Of a stretch of DNA of 64,000 nucleotides, positions 43,772-54,700 are shown piece after piece; the stretch's first letter is position 1; every line of letters begins with the position of its first letter. A model generated the notes under the pieces. That model was given only the letters and a program-made list of their open reading frames with translations, was not told the DNA's origin and made no database searches. Where the stretch lies: assembly GCA_020809705.1 (NCBI GenBank), contig CP085827.1, forward strand, positions 868,001-932,000, given 5' to 3'. Position numbers and translations under genes: made by a program. This stretch comes from Calonectria ilicicola (lineage: Eukaryota; Ascomycota; Sordariomycetes; Hypocreales; Nectriaceae).

Positions 43772-45486
43772 ATGCTAACTCTATTTTTCCTTTCCTTGTT
43801 CATCGCTGGTTGCACTGCCATAAGTGTGACCGAGTCGAGCTCCACCTTTGTCATCGATACAGAGTCTGACGCTGGATTCGTCGTGACAGTGAGGACCACT
43901 GATGGTTCTCTGACCTCAATTAAATATGGGGGTACAGAATACCAGTACAGCTCTACTTATAGTCATATAGCATCTGGTCTGGGTTCTTCAAACGTCTCGT
44001 ACACGACATCAGGGGACTATGTGATAGTGTCAACTGTGACAAGCAGTGCCAGTTTCAATTTAACACATTATTACGTATTTGCTGATGGCCAGAATCACAT
44101 TTATATGGGTACATACACAGTTGATGAGCCAAGCGTTGGTGAGCTACGTTACATTGCCCGCCTGGTTAACCTCCCAAACGCCTACAAGAATGGGAATGTA
44201 TCAGATATTGCGGGAGGCACGGCAATAGAGGCATCGGATGTCTACTTGGTCGATGATGAAACCCGAAGCAAGGTGGGGAAAATCTCCGCATAAATGCCTT
44301 ATTGCTTGCTGACATGTAATAGTTCTACTCCTCAGAGCGGTTCATTGACACTGACACCTACTGTGCCTATAATACCGGTGAAACGGTGTACGCTTGTTGG
44401 GTAGCCAGCAATATCCAGGCTTTTGAGAAGAGCTCGGGCGGTCCTTTTCATCGCGATATCAACCTCAATCTTGTGTCTTCATATCAGTCGCTGACTTTTT
44501 ACATGAACTCGGGACACGTACAAACGGAGGATAATCGCATGGGTTTCCACGGTCCCTATACCTTGGTCTTTGGTTCAGCCCCTCCGGTCGCGTCCAATAT
44601 TGATATCTCGTTTTTCGACGATCTCGATGGCTTGACAGGGTATGCCCCAGCATCCGATCGTGGATATGTCAAGGGCACAGCTTCAGGAACCTCGTCCGAT
44701 TTCCCTATTGTTGTCCATTGGTATAACGATGACTACCAGTTTTGGTGCAACGCTAGCGATGACGGATCCTTCACCTCACCAGCGATAGTTAAGGGCTCAT
44801 ACACCATGGCCTTGTACCAACAGGAGCTTCTGGCCGCAACTACAACCGTCAGTGTCGTAGCTCAGTCCACCGCTACTGCAACCATTAGTGCCACCAACGC
44901 TATTATTACTGCGTCTCGAACTACCATATTCCAAATTGGTGATTACGATGGAAAGCCTGACGGGCTTCTAAATGCCAATCTCCAGTTGCGCATGCACCCT
45001 TCAGATGAACGCATGTCAAACTGGTCGATTGGTACATTCGATGCTGATAACGATGCGGCTTCCGCGTTCCCTATGGCGTTGTTCAAAGATGTAAACTCAC
45101 CACAAGCGATCACATTCACCCTGGATAATGATTTGAATGAAGCTGCAACAATCCGTGTAGCTAGTACTTTGTCTTTCAATGGAGGGCGATCGCAGGTTAC
45201 AGTGAACGATTATGCGTGTGCCATACCCACCGCACCATCAAAGATTGACAGCAGAGGGGTCACCAGAGGCGCATATCGAGGTTACGGCGATGTCTGGGAG
45301 TGTACAATTCCTTCTGGCAATATCGTTGCTGGCACGAATAATATTTCCATCTCAGTTGTCTCCGGCTCATCTGGAGATGAGTGGTTGAGTCCAAATTTTG
45401 TGAGTTGAAGATTTCAAATCAGCATACTGAATATCAGGTCACTGACTAAATTTCAGATCATCGACGCTATTGAGCTTTTTTACTAG
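43772..45486 (+). CDS. PL4 rhamnogalacturonan lyase, secreted
   Basis: Three exons, 43772-44272, 44323-45399 and a 30-nt terminal exon 45457-45486 that encodes only IIDAIELFY (535 aa). Introns are 50 and 57 nt. A 16-residue signal peptide (MLTLFFLSLFIAGCTA) marks secretion. The RhgB N-terminal beta-sandwich is followed by a fibronectin-III-like middle (YAPASDRGYVKGTASG) and a C-terminal jelly-roll module (FQIGDYDGKPDGLLN, RGAYRGYGDVWECTIPSG). Candidate catalytic residues from the Aspergillus family are Lys167 in RSKFYSSERF, exactly at the first junction, and His232 in MNSGHVQTE. It cleaves rhamnogalacturonan-I backbones by beta-elimination. It lies 5 kb from the GH127 gene, whose substrate decorates the same polymer. 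Confidence 0.93.
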
Positions 45487-46866
45487 GTCGTGGTCACGAG
45501 TGCCCTATTACCAATACGGACGGGACTCGCATTTGTGTTGGGGTACCCGTCATATCATATCATGTTTAATAATAGGTTTCTCACTAATCGAGCTTAACCT
45601 TGGTTTCTATTTTAAACATGATCTTGTGTATTTTGTTGGTATTCGCGTATGGTGCCATAAGAGTAACGTGCTTGGTCCAAAATTTCACTTCGTAGATTTG
45701 ATCACAAGTGCAGGCTGTCTTAGTTTCTGTTGAACTTAGCGGACTTTTCGCAGCAATAAAAGTTCCGACTTTGCTGATCACTAAGTTCTAGAATATCATA
45801 ACCTAACGGTGTTGAGACTCCTCCTCACCGGACCAGCGGAAATAATGACAACAAAATACTTATTGTCAGCATATTCTGAAACGGAAAGATTCTGTCGGGG
45901 CCAAATGGCTGAACTCGGTCGCCTCGGAAATTGCACGCTTGTCGTAGATTAGTGGGGATGAGCACCCTCAAACAAATGTATCCAACCAAATTCAAAACAC
46001 AACCACCAATTCCTGGCCTCGGTTGTGAGCGTGCCGATCTAGTGGTCCACAATTTAGCTTAGATGATGCAAGGCTCAACTTTAAACATGCTGACCATTCG
46101 CGCATGTCCAATGACATTCAGAGTTGAGGTTCCCGGACTGCCCGGAGCTTCCGCACCTGTTTCCGATATTGCACCACCGAGACCGAGACCGTGTCTGTTA
46201 TCCATTCAATCTTGGCATTAGAAACCTGCACGATGCCAAAATATTCCCGACGTACGCGTTTAAACTCTGAATACGAAACGTAGCCGCATTTGATTCGGCC
46301 CCAGACCCCTACATGACACGCAATTCATATTGCAATATCAACTTAGCGGCGAAGAAAATTATGGTTAAATATCGCTAGCCCTCGATTTAAAAGCAGATAA
46401 CCTAGGAGATTTACAACCAAAAAAAACATCTTGTTAATTGGCCTGTACGACAACCAACATTATGATCACGACGTCCTTTAAATCCCGCGTAACGGGCGTG
46501 ATTTTATTCTTGGCAATTCTCTTGACGATTCAGTTGGCTATTTTCAGGTATTCGATTAACCAACGGCATGCAAACATCCAATTACGAATTGATCGTCCCC
46601 TACTCGATATTGAAGAACCAAATAATTGAACATTCGTATCGCCACGACTAAACGCCAATCCCGACGAGCATCAACAAGGAACACGGACTCTCGGTGTCGA
46701 ATTCTCTGTTGAAATAAGTCGAGGTAGGATTATCCTTTATGGGTATATGACAGCCTCTCCAAAGCATCGGGATCGACAGGGGGCGTCAGAACATCGCGCC
46801 CGGCAACAACGCCCAAAACTTACTTTGAAGAGGATACATATCGCAGCCCATGTAGGCTAGTCTACA
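45487..46866. other. 1.4 kb intergenic region
   Basis: Between the convergent lyase and zinc-cluster factor 3. A 63-codon ORF at 46438-46629 contains one hydrophobic segment, but nothing else supports it. Confidence 0.4.
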
Positions 46867-49244
46867 TCATGGCCCCAGAAGTTCTTCAGATATCCCAGTC
46901 TGTGTGTTCCCATTCAACTCCTCTTCTTGTCCAAATCCACTAATTCCTGGCAGGAATGAACCGAATAAATACTCCTCGATCGATGGGAAAGCTGCCATGT
47001 CGTTTCCCAAACCCAGAGTACTGGGGGACGCATCAGCACCGATGCCCTCAAACTCGCTCCAAAACCCGTGGACATGAGTTTGATGATCTCCCTCAGTCCC
47101 CAATTCAGTGTCGGCGGAGCAGATGGGTTCCCCAACGCTTCGAGACTCGGCTAGGCCAGCTTCGATTGGGTTTTCGTTTACTACACCAGAGGCTACATTG
47201 ATGTTTGATGAAGTAACTCGACCTGCGTCGCGTCGGTACCAGAGCTTTCGCAACATCCGGCTATACCCATGGCAAATATGAGATTGGATGGAAGAAGCTT
47301 CTTCCATGACGGAAATAAATTTGAGTCCCAACTTGGTCACTTCCCGGCTCTCATTAATAGTCTGGAATGCCCCAGCGCTCTGCGCTTTGTGAAGGAAAAC
47401 AGCGGCATAGACACCGTATCTAAACCAAGATTAGCTGGAATACTAAAGTTACCATAGGGGACAGTCATTTCGAGGGGACCAACAAATGATAACGTGAGGG
47501 TAAATAGCACAACACACCCCGTGGATCGAGCCCGTTCATCAACTTCAACAACTTCTTGGCTGCTCTTATGGCGTCAAATATGTAGGGCCCATCCGGAGAT
47601 AACATGACTCCACGTGAGAAAAGCTCTGCTAAGGGTCGTTTACTTTGCTGCTGATCTTGCGGCAACGGTATTCGAGGAGCCGATGTCCTAGTAAGAACAG
47701 CTTGAAATGCAAATGCATTTACGTATAGGCAAATGTATTCATATATCAATAGTACTGTACTTTTAACGTTGGAGGGCACTTGCATGTCTTGCCATTTTGC
47801 TTGCCAGGTCGTGGCTGAACGTTGGAATTCATCGAGGTAGCACGGGTAGTCCCCGTCGTAGATCATAGCAACAGTCCGTTCTGTTGATGAATAAAGTATC
47901 ATGTGGGCGTTATACAAAAGCTGTGTTAGTTCAAGAGTGGCTTCCACCACAGATGCATAATCCCCATTCTTGGCTCCGGGTGCAGGTTTGAGACTCGGAA
48001 AGTCATTTGCGGTGAATTTCGAGGACATGGACGGGCCACGAGACCAAAAGGACTGCCCCAAGCGGACAGATATCTGGCGATCTGCAAGATAAACAACTTT
48101 ACTAGTCTTAGAAAAAATCCACTAAATGTGATACAGATTTCTGTATTACTTACAAGTCCAAACAAGGCGTTGTTGATTCTCCTCCTCTCGGGGTCGCCCG
48201 CTATTGGCGTTCCGAAAAGCAGTTCGGTCCAAACGCAAAAGATAGCCTTGCCGCACTGCAAGACCTACAAGAGACCATGCAGTTCTGTCTTCGCTAAAAA
48301 GGCTCTTGGTAGCTTCCGAAGATGTCTGCTCTATCTGGATATGAGGCAGCCATTCCGCTAATAGGAGCAGGCCTTCAACAGTCCTTGGTGTTTGAGCCCA
48401 GGGATGTGCGAGAAGCACCTCTAGCAACAAGCGCTGGGTATGATCCCAACAATAACGGTGCGTGAGTGTATGATTCGGCAAATCTCTCGACGCAATGGTC
48501 AGCAGGACAGTTAGTAAAAAGTGGTCAGACTTCTGTATCTTTTCCATGGCTGATGGCCCCAGCAAGTATCGCGGGACGATGGGGCAATAAGGGTGATAAT
48601 TTTGGGCAAATCCGCTCTATTGTCAGTTAATTCGAAAGCGATTTGGTAGACCAAAGTAACCAACATGAATAGCAACTCTGGCAGAACACTAGGGTGCAAT
48701 AGCCCTCTTTGTACCAGCTCATAATCGTCGAGGACCATCGTCGATGTCAGTCCTTGACTAAGGGCTCGATCTTCACCTGAGCGCGCCAGAATTTGCAGCG
48801 CGTCAGATGGATTTCTCAACTCCATGCAGAGATTCTCATCTCCCACTCGTCTCTCGTAGTCAGCATGATCAACGTCGGAATTTTGGGACGAAATTGGCCC
48901 TTCCGACTCCAAAACAGACTCTGAACTAGGCAACCTAGTTCGGCTGTTCTCTATTTCAGTTGAAGTCTCTGAGGGGTCCTCCGGTCGGCTAATCTTTCGC
49001 CGTGGTCTAAAATTTCCCCCTCTTCTCGAGGCCACCAATACACAGTCACTCCCTGAGTGATGGCATGATACACAGGGAGGTTTCTTCGGCTCACCGACAC
49101 CATCGCTGCGGGAAATCATTAGTTGTGCCAGTTCCTTGGTAATAGTCCACAATTGGGGAATATAATTTACAGGTTACATTTAGTTTTTCGCTTTCGGCAT
49201 CTCAGACATGCCTGATAGGATCTTTTCCCTGTTCCGGTCGTCAT
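46867..49244 (-). CDS. Zn2Cys6 transcription factor 3
   Basis: Five exons on the minus strand: 49244-49171, 49105-48661, 48616-48154, 48081-47484 and 47419-46867. Together they are 2133 nt (710 aa), an exact multiple of three. The zinc cluster is split by intron 1: Cys 13, 16, 23 in exon 1 (ACLRCRKRKTKC) and Cys 36, 39, 46 in exon 2 (CVSCHHSGSDC). The middle homology region includes YHPYCPIVPRYLLGPSAM, LLTIASRDLP, RQISVRLGQSFWSRGPS and RYHLLYGVYAAVFLHKAQSAG, a Fungal_trans domain. The acidic C-terminus (FPSIEEYLFGSFLPGISGF) may activate. Introns are 65, 44, 72 and 64 nt; the 44-nt one has a non-consensus donor (GTTACT) but restores phase. Its neighbour is a TauD-type dioxygenase in the same orientation, a plausible target. 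Confidence 0.86.
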
Positions 49245-49595
49245 GTCTGGGTATTTTCAAAGCGTCGGCAACGGGCGGGTCGTGGAGAAATTGAGCGGGG
49301 TGCGTGACCGATGGTGGAATATTATCCTGTTCCTGATTCGGCAATCATCGGCAATTGACCTAGCGGCATCTGATCTCTGCAGAAATCGACTTGCTAGCTA
49401 GGTGAAATCCAGATGCATGCATCACCAGTCATTCATAAAATGCAGCAAGAGGGTGAGAAAAAGAGTTTGAGCAGAGAGTTTTTACTGTTCGACGAGGTGG
49501 GCATTGGCTAAACGCTAGTGGTTTTCTAACTTCTGAGCTATCCGCTTGTCTCTTCTCACAATCTTGCCAATAATGAACGACAAAACTTGAAAAAC
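49245..49595. other. Short spacer
   Basis: 5' flank of zinc-cluster factor 3 and 3' flank of the dioxygenase gene. Nothing recognised. Confidence 0.4.
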
Positions 49596-50615
49596 TCAAG
49601 GAAGGCCTTGACGAACATCAGAATGCTCATTCAATCCCCAGGCCTGACTGCTATCATCATGAACAGTTGCGCGCCTCATGTCTCTCTTGTACTTGTATGT
49701 GAAATCACCTCCCTCGGCTCTGTGCATCAAGCAGGTATTGTCCCAGAGAACCAAATCCCCAACATTTTGCCACTCAACCATCGTGCGATACTTTTCCTGC
49801 GTTGCATGGTTGAAAAGCTTTTCAAACAAGGCTTTGGAATCATCAGGTGCCAAACCCTCGATATGATGAATGTGCATGGCAATGTATAGATTCATGCGGC
49901 CAGACCTTTCGTGTTTCTGGATGAGTTTGTGGCGACTCATAGGATAGTCTGTAGGCTCAATGTCGGCGAAATACTCCGGGGCAGCTACCTTGCGAGAGTG
50001 CATGTAATTGTGGCAAGCAATGTAGTCTCGCTCCAAAAGCTCGTGTTTTATGGCCTCATCTAAATCGTCCCACGCAGTCCTTGTATCACAAAACTCAGTC
50101 CTGCCTCCGTACCCAGGAGGAGGCAACGCATGAGTCACCAAGAGAGAGTAGCCAGCCCGGCGTGGGTTGAAGCTGGAGTCGACGTGAAACAGACTGTTTC
50201 CCTTATTGGCTTGCGCACGAGGAGTGGTCGGATCAGCAATGGAACCGTCGGATTCCATATTCCCAACATCAAATAGTTCATCATACTTCAGGCGGTTTTT
50301 TCTACCAGCCTTGTTATATGGTTTGACGTCATCAAGATCTCCAAATTTATGAGCCAGCTCGAGATGAGTCTCGTCTGTAAGCCCAGTCTTTCGGACGACG
50401 ACTACTCCATACTAGAGCTGTGTCAATATCCCACATGAAAAAAGAAGGTCCAGTACTCTTACCTTAATTGACAGCGCCTTGAGAAACTCATAGCTCTCTT
50501 CAGTGACACCATTGGTGAAGTCGAGGCCCTGGACCTCAGCGCCAAACCCAGGGTTAAGTTCCCTAACCTGGGGTCCGTTTGAGGTCAGGGTGACAGTCGC
50601 AGTGGAAGTAGCCAT
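49596..50615 (-). CDS. TauD/TfdA-family Fe(II)/2-oxoglutarate dioxygenase
   Basis: Two exons, 50615-50463 and 50411-49596 (322 aa), with a 51-nt intron placed after the Lys of LKALSIK. The protein opens with the family's LNPGFGAEVQGLDF motif. The iron ligands are His127 and Asp129 (FHVDSSF) and His281 (CLMHRAEGG); the 2-oxoglutarate-binding arginine is Arg297 or Arg298 in RDMRRATVHDD. Length fits the TfdA-like cytosolic alkylsulfonate / 2,4-D-type group. It likely hydroxylates a small sulfonate, aryloxy acid or similar compound with release of succinate and CO2. The substrate is not predictable. Confidence 0.92.
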
Positions 50616-51456
50616 GATGATAAGAGCAACTGGTGTTCTTAGATTCAGTATCATACACAATGAATTAAACTCGGATACGGTTTAAGATCGGTGCGGATGT
50701 GATCTTTAAATACTCGTCCTACACAATAGCATCGTTATAACTTCCCCGCATTGTTACCCTCAGTACAAAAACAACAGGCATTTTCTAATTGGCCTCGTTG
50801 CAAATCAGCCGTAAAGATCCCTGGGCCGGGATCAAATGCAGCAATCAGCTCCCAGATCGACGACAGGAAGCAGATTTCCGTAGCCACCATAGCTTATCCT
50901 TTGGGGTATGACCCCTCCTGGATTACCACTATTGGCTAGCAAAAGCCACATGTGCCGAACATGGCGTATGAGTTTCATTCGCCATCGCCGATAAGCTTAC
51001 ACCGATTGCCGTCCGTTACCGAACCAAGACCATGATCGTTCCCGACCATAGCCGACATTCTCAGGTTCGCCTGGCAAAGTCTAAAAACACAACCATACAG
51101 TTTCACGATCATTGCCTTTTCATTCCAGGGGAAATCACGGCGTCAATTGCGCGAAACAGACATTGGAGTTGATGAGAGCTAGCTGCTGCATGATTGTCCT
51201 ACTTGGTTCAGAGCGCTCGTTAGATAATGCAAGAAAAAATCTGACCTTCAGCTACAATTTTTAAGAAAGTAAAGAAAATTAACATTAAATATATTTTTTA
51301 CCCTCGAAGATGGCCAAGATCATTTGCAATTTCCCTTCAATCTCGCCATCTTTTACAACAATCCTTTTCCATCACTAGCATTCTAACCGCGACGACGGTC
51401 CTCCGACTTTACCACTCCAGACTGGCTCGATACATTTTTCATCACTCAGCCTAGAT
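50616..51456. other. 0.84 kb intergenic region
   Basis: Promoter of the dioxygenase and 3' flank of the F-box gene. AT-rich near 51240-51305. No gene is seen. Confidence 0.4.
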
Positions 51457-53262
51457 TCAGTTGTTAGAGCCGCCGGCTGGGTAGTGGCGTTGGAATGTTG
51501 GAGGTCCGCCACCCCCGCCCCTGGCAACATATACGCGAGGAGGCGGCATATTAGCAAACACCCCGCCAACTAAGTCGGGAAACAATTGCAGTCGTAGCGG
51601 TCGCTCATCATCGGACCCGTCGAGTGACACAGGGCCTCTGGAGTTAAATAGACCTTTGTCATCCCCGTAGGTCCAGTTATACTGTTCGGAATCCATAAAC
51701 CCGGGCAGCACGGGAAATCCCCCAAGTCTGCCCCATCTGAGCATTCTCCCGCAATCGTGTGGCATCAGGTTTCTATGGACTTTGATTAACTTGATTTCTC
51801 CGAGGTGCGTTGTTTGTTCATCTTGCAAGGCTGTGATGCCATTTACAACTTCTATCCATCTGTTTGAGGAGGGCTCTTCTCCAATGTAACACTGCTCGAT
51901 GACCAGTGTCTCAAGCGTGGCAGCATGTTGACGGAGGAAGTCGAGAAGGAGTTCGACATCTATCTTGCTGCAATACAATGTAAGACTTCGCAACCGAGTA
52001 AATGTGAAATCCGTGGGCATTGAGTGGAAAGCAGACAAGGTGTGCAATTCGAGGACCAGATGCTCCAATTGAGGCATTGCGGCAAGGACGCGACCAATGC
52101 ATTCTTGATTCTTGTTATCATCCCTTCGAAATGACTGCCCGTGTGATGTCCCGACGACGAGATGGAACTTTTCAAGGTTTGATGCAGCCTTCAATCCATT
52201 GGCCAAACGATCCACGAACGGGTTGGCAGGGTCGAATATCCCTATGGGAATGCCTGGTGTACATCCAGAGTTCACCAAGTCATGCGATGCGTCCACTCGA
52301 AACTCTCTCAATGTTTCCTGAACACCAGCATGTCCGAGAGCCTCTAGTGTCATCAACAAGATTCGACCTACTCGGCCGATCGTCCGGATATGTTGATTTC
52401 TTGTTTGCATCGAAAGCATGTTGTGAAAAGCCACCGTGGTCATGGTAAGGTCTTTGCTTTTACTCCATAACTGTACTATAGTAAGCATTATTCTCCAGTG
52501 GCTTCGATACGCTAAGCTTACCCGTGTTGGGAAACCCATGTAGTCCGAGGCTTCCAAACGAGATAGTCGATTGTGGAGTTCATCGAAAAGGTAATCCATG
52601 TTGCATGAATTTTCCGAAATCCGTTCAGCCTCGCCAGTTTCCAACTGCCAGTCACATCGTGGTGGGAAGTGAAGACGGTGTTCGAGCTTTTGGCCAAATC
52701 GTCGCCACTTCTTGACAGTTGGGCTGGATGAGAACTCGCTTTGCGCCCCAGACTCGGGTCGTTCATCCGCTGTTCTGTTGGTGATGGTAATTCGCTTGAG
52801 GCCTGCCATACGCGGTAGGACTTCTTTGAGGGCTTCTAGATCCGCCTTGGCCTCTCTATTGCGGTGGTGGCCGTCACATACAGACTTGTACAGGCCGAAC
52901 GGATCATCATCTGGTGGGGTTGGACTCCGGATGTCGCGTCTAGGGAGATCCGTCCCAGGACAGACTATCAACCCACGACTCGAGGCAACCTTGAATAAAT
53001 TCTGATCAAGGAGTCGTGCGGACAAAGTAGTGTCATCGATGATGAGCTCGCTGACTCTGGAAATAAGCAGAGGGTTTGCGGCGACAAGTCGGAACACGTC
53101 CAAGTCAAGCGGGTGGCAGGACAGATACAAGCTAGGGAAAAGGTAAGGAGATGCAGCTTGATTGAGGGCCTTGCAAGACTTTCGCAGTGATTTGATGTCT
53201 CGACGACGAAGCTTGGAGATGATGGCGTCGAGGATTTCCGGGGGAACTTGGAGCAGGACCAT
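51457..53262 (-). CDS. F-box protein
   Basis: A 601-aa ORF (584 aa if spliced) starting with an F-box (LLQVPPEILDAIISKLRRRD, then SLRKSCKALNQAASPYLFPSLYL; residues about 3-47), which binds Skp1 in SCF ubiquitin ligases. The rest is a weak leucine-rich-repeat-like region (LEHLVLELHTL, FTRLRSLTLYCSKIDVELLLDFL, AATLETLVIEQCYIGEE) for substrate binding. A Gly-rich tail ends the protein. A 51-nt stretch (complement of 52471-52521) starts GTAAGC, ends TACAG, has a CTTAC branch and no stop; it is probably an intron that keeps the frame. The substrate is unknown. It is divergent to the F-box-like gene at 54701. Confidence 0.85.
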   Translation of the reverse strand: MVLLQVPPEILDAIISKLRRRDIKSLRKSCKALNQAASPYLFPSLYLSCHPLDLDVFRLVAANPLLISRVSELIIDDTTLSARLLDQNLFKVASSRGLIVCPGTDLPRRDIRSPTPPDDDPFGLYKSVCDGHHRNREAKADLEALKEVLPRMAGLKRITITNRTADERPESGAQSEFSSSPTVKKWRRFGQKLEHRLHFPPRCDWQLETGEAERISENSCNMDYLFDELHNRLSRLEASDYMGFPTRVSLAYRSHWRIMLTIVQLWSKSKDLTMTTVAFHNMLSMQTRNQHIRTIGRVGRILLMTLEALGHAGVQETLREFRVDASHDLVNSGCTPGIPIGIFDPANPFVDRLANGLKAASNLEKFHLVVGTSHGQSFRRDDNKNQECIGRVLAAMPQLEHLVLELHTLSAFHSMPTDFTFTRLRSLTLYCSKIDVELLLDFLRQHAATLETLVIEQCYIGEEPSSNRWIEVVNGITALQDEQTTHLGEIKLIKVHRNLMPHDCGRMLRWGRLGGFPVLPGFMDSEQYNWTYGDDKGLFNSRGPVSLDGSDDERPLRLQLFPDLVGGVFANMPPPRVYVARGGGGGPPTFQRHYPAGGSNN

Positions 53263-54700
53263 GGCTACGATGTTTCTCTCTTGAAGAGAACCAACGAAGC
53301 CTGGTGAACTTCAGTTTGTCATGGCCGAAAGCAGCTCTTTATGCCGCAGTTTCCAAAGCGGGGGAAGAGGCTGCAAAATGCAGTCTTGCTTTTTGTCAAG
53401 GCCAACAACATTCGCACGTCAGCAGAGAGGGGCCAATGTCTCAGCCTCCGAGAAAAATCCGGATTCTGGAGCGACACATGGGCGCCCAAAAGGAAAGTAT
53501 TGGCGTGTGGCGCTGAAGCTAGAGTTGTGATCACTCACGTTGGGTTACATGCTATGTATGTGTGACAGTTTTGCTTCTGCTGGTGGCCAAGGTGTTGTCC
53601 CGTCACCCACACACCACGGTCGCGAAAGACGGCCAAATAAATAAAACAGCGGGAGGAGAGAGGAGGAAAATGACTGCAATATGCAGCTATTAATTGGTGA
53701 GGGATTCAAATTAAAGGGGACGCGCATCGGTCATTATTGCGACGTGACAGTAGCCGTGGCGACCTGTACAGTTAGGGTAGGTAGGTGGTGTTGGTGTTGT
53801 TGCACAGCATTGCTTTTTCGTCTGCCAAGCCTTGCCACCCAAAGAGGAAAAAGAGGGGAGAAAATCCGACACAGTGCAAAGCGGTCACTAGCAGTGACTG
53901 TGTTAGAGGTACCGCATGAGGTACAGACTACTGCTTAGCAAATTCTTGTTTTGTGCATTCGGGGACTCCCTTTTGTTGTCCATGAGAGTGCAATGTAAAC
54001 CATGCCACATGGGCCGGTATCGGACAGGCAGACTCAATCCGCCAAGTCGATTAATTTTATCGTGTTGTTGGAGGAAGCAACGGGGCGCTAGGGCCAGTTC
54101 GGCTGGGGACGGGAGCTAAACAGACCATTTCTAGTGCCTGGGCATGGTGGTCTTTTCGATGCTTTTACACGTGCTTGAAGTAACAATGGTTCGGGGTTTG
54201 GTTTGGTTCTGGTTCTTGTTCTTGTTCTGTGCACTATGGCATGGCTATTTAGCAAAACGCGCGCCCGAGGCCACTCACTCACTCACTCACTGACTAACCC
54301 CCACGCGTGTCTCAACAATGTTCCCACCAGAATCTTGGTCAATCTGGCTCCAAATAAGATGCAATCTGCTGTCAGAACGCGACAAGTTCATCTTGAACCA
54401 TCATTACGCACATATCGAACCACCGGGGCCCCCCAGTGGGTCGAGGCATGCCACCTTAATTGGGGGAGATCCACCCAGATCCCTTATCAATCAGTGACCA
54501 TCGCCAGTCGTCCCAAATTATCCCATGCAGCGCTAACCAGCCACCGCCACAGGCCACTGGTGGTGGTCGTGTGCCATGCTCCGTGGTCGGTCTTGGACAT
54601 TGGCAGCGTCGCCCTGCTGTCGCCATTCATCATCTCTTGATCGACACCGCAAAACAGAATCACAGCCTCAACCTCTAATCAACCCATCAACAGCGATAGC
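53263..54700. promoter_or_regulatory. 1.4 kb divergent region between two F-box genes
   Basis: No gene is supported. It contains a (CACT)n microsatellite at about 54272-54291 and a T/G-rich stretch of TTGTTC-type repeats at 54196-54230. It may serve both divergent genes. Confidence 0.4.

Noticed and set aside
46438..46629. 63-codon ORF with one hydrophobic segment
   Set aside because: Too short, AT-rich, no conserved motif or neighbour support.
54272..54291. (CACT)n run as a possible CRISPR or functional repeat
   Set aside because: A short simple microsatellite; fungal nuclear DNA has no CRISPR arrays.
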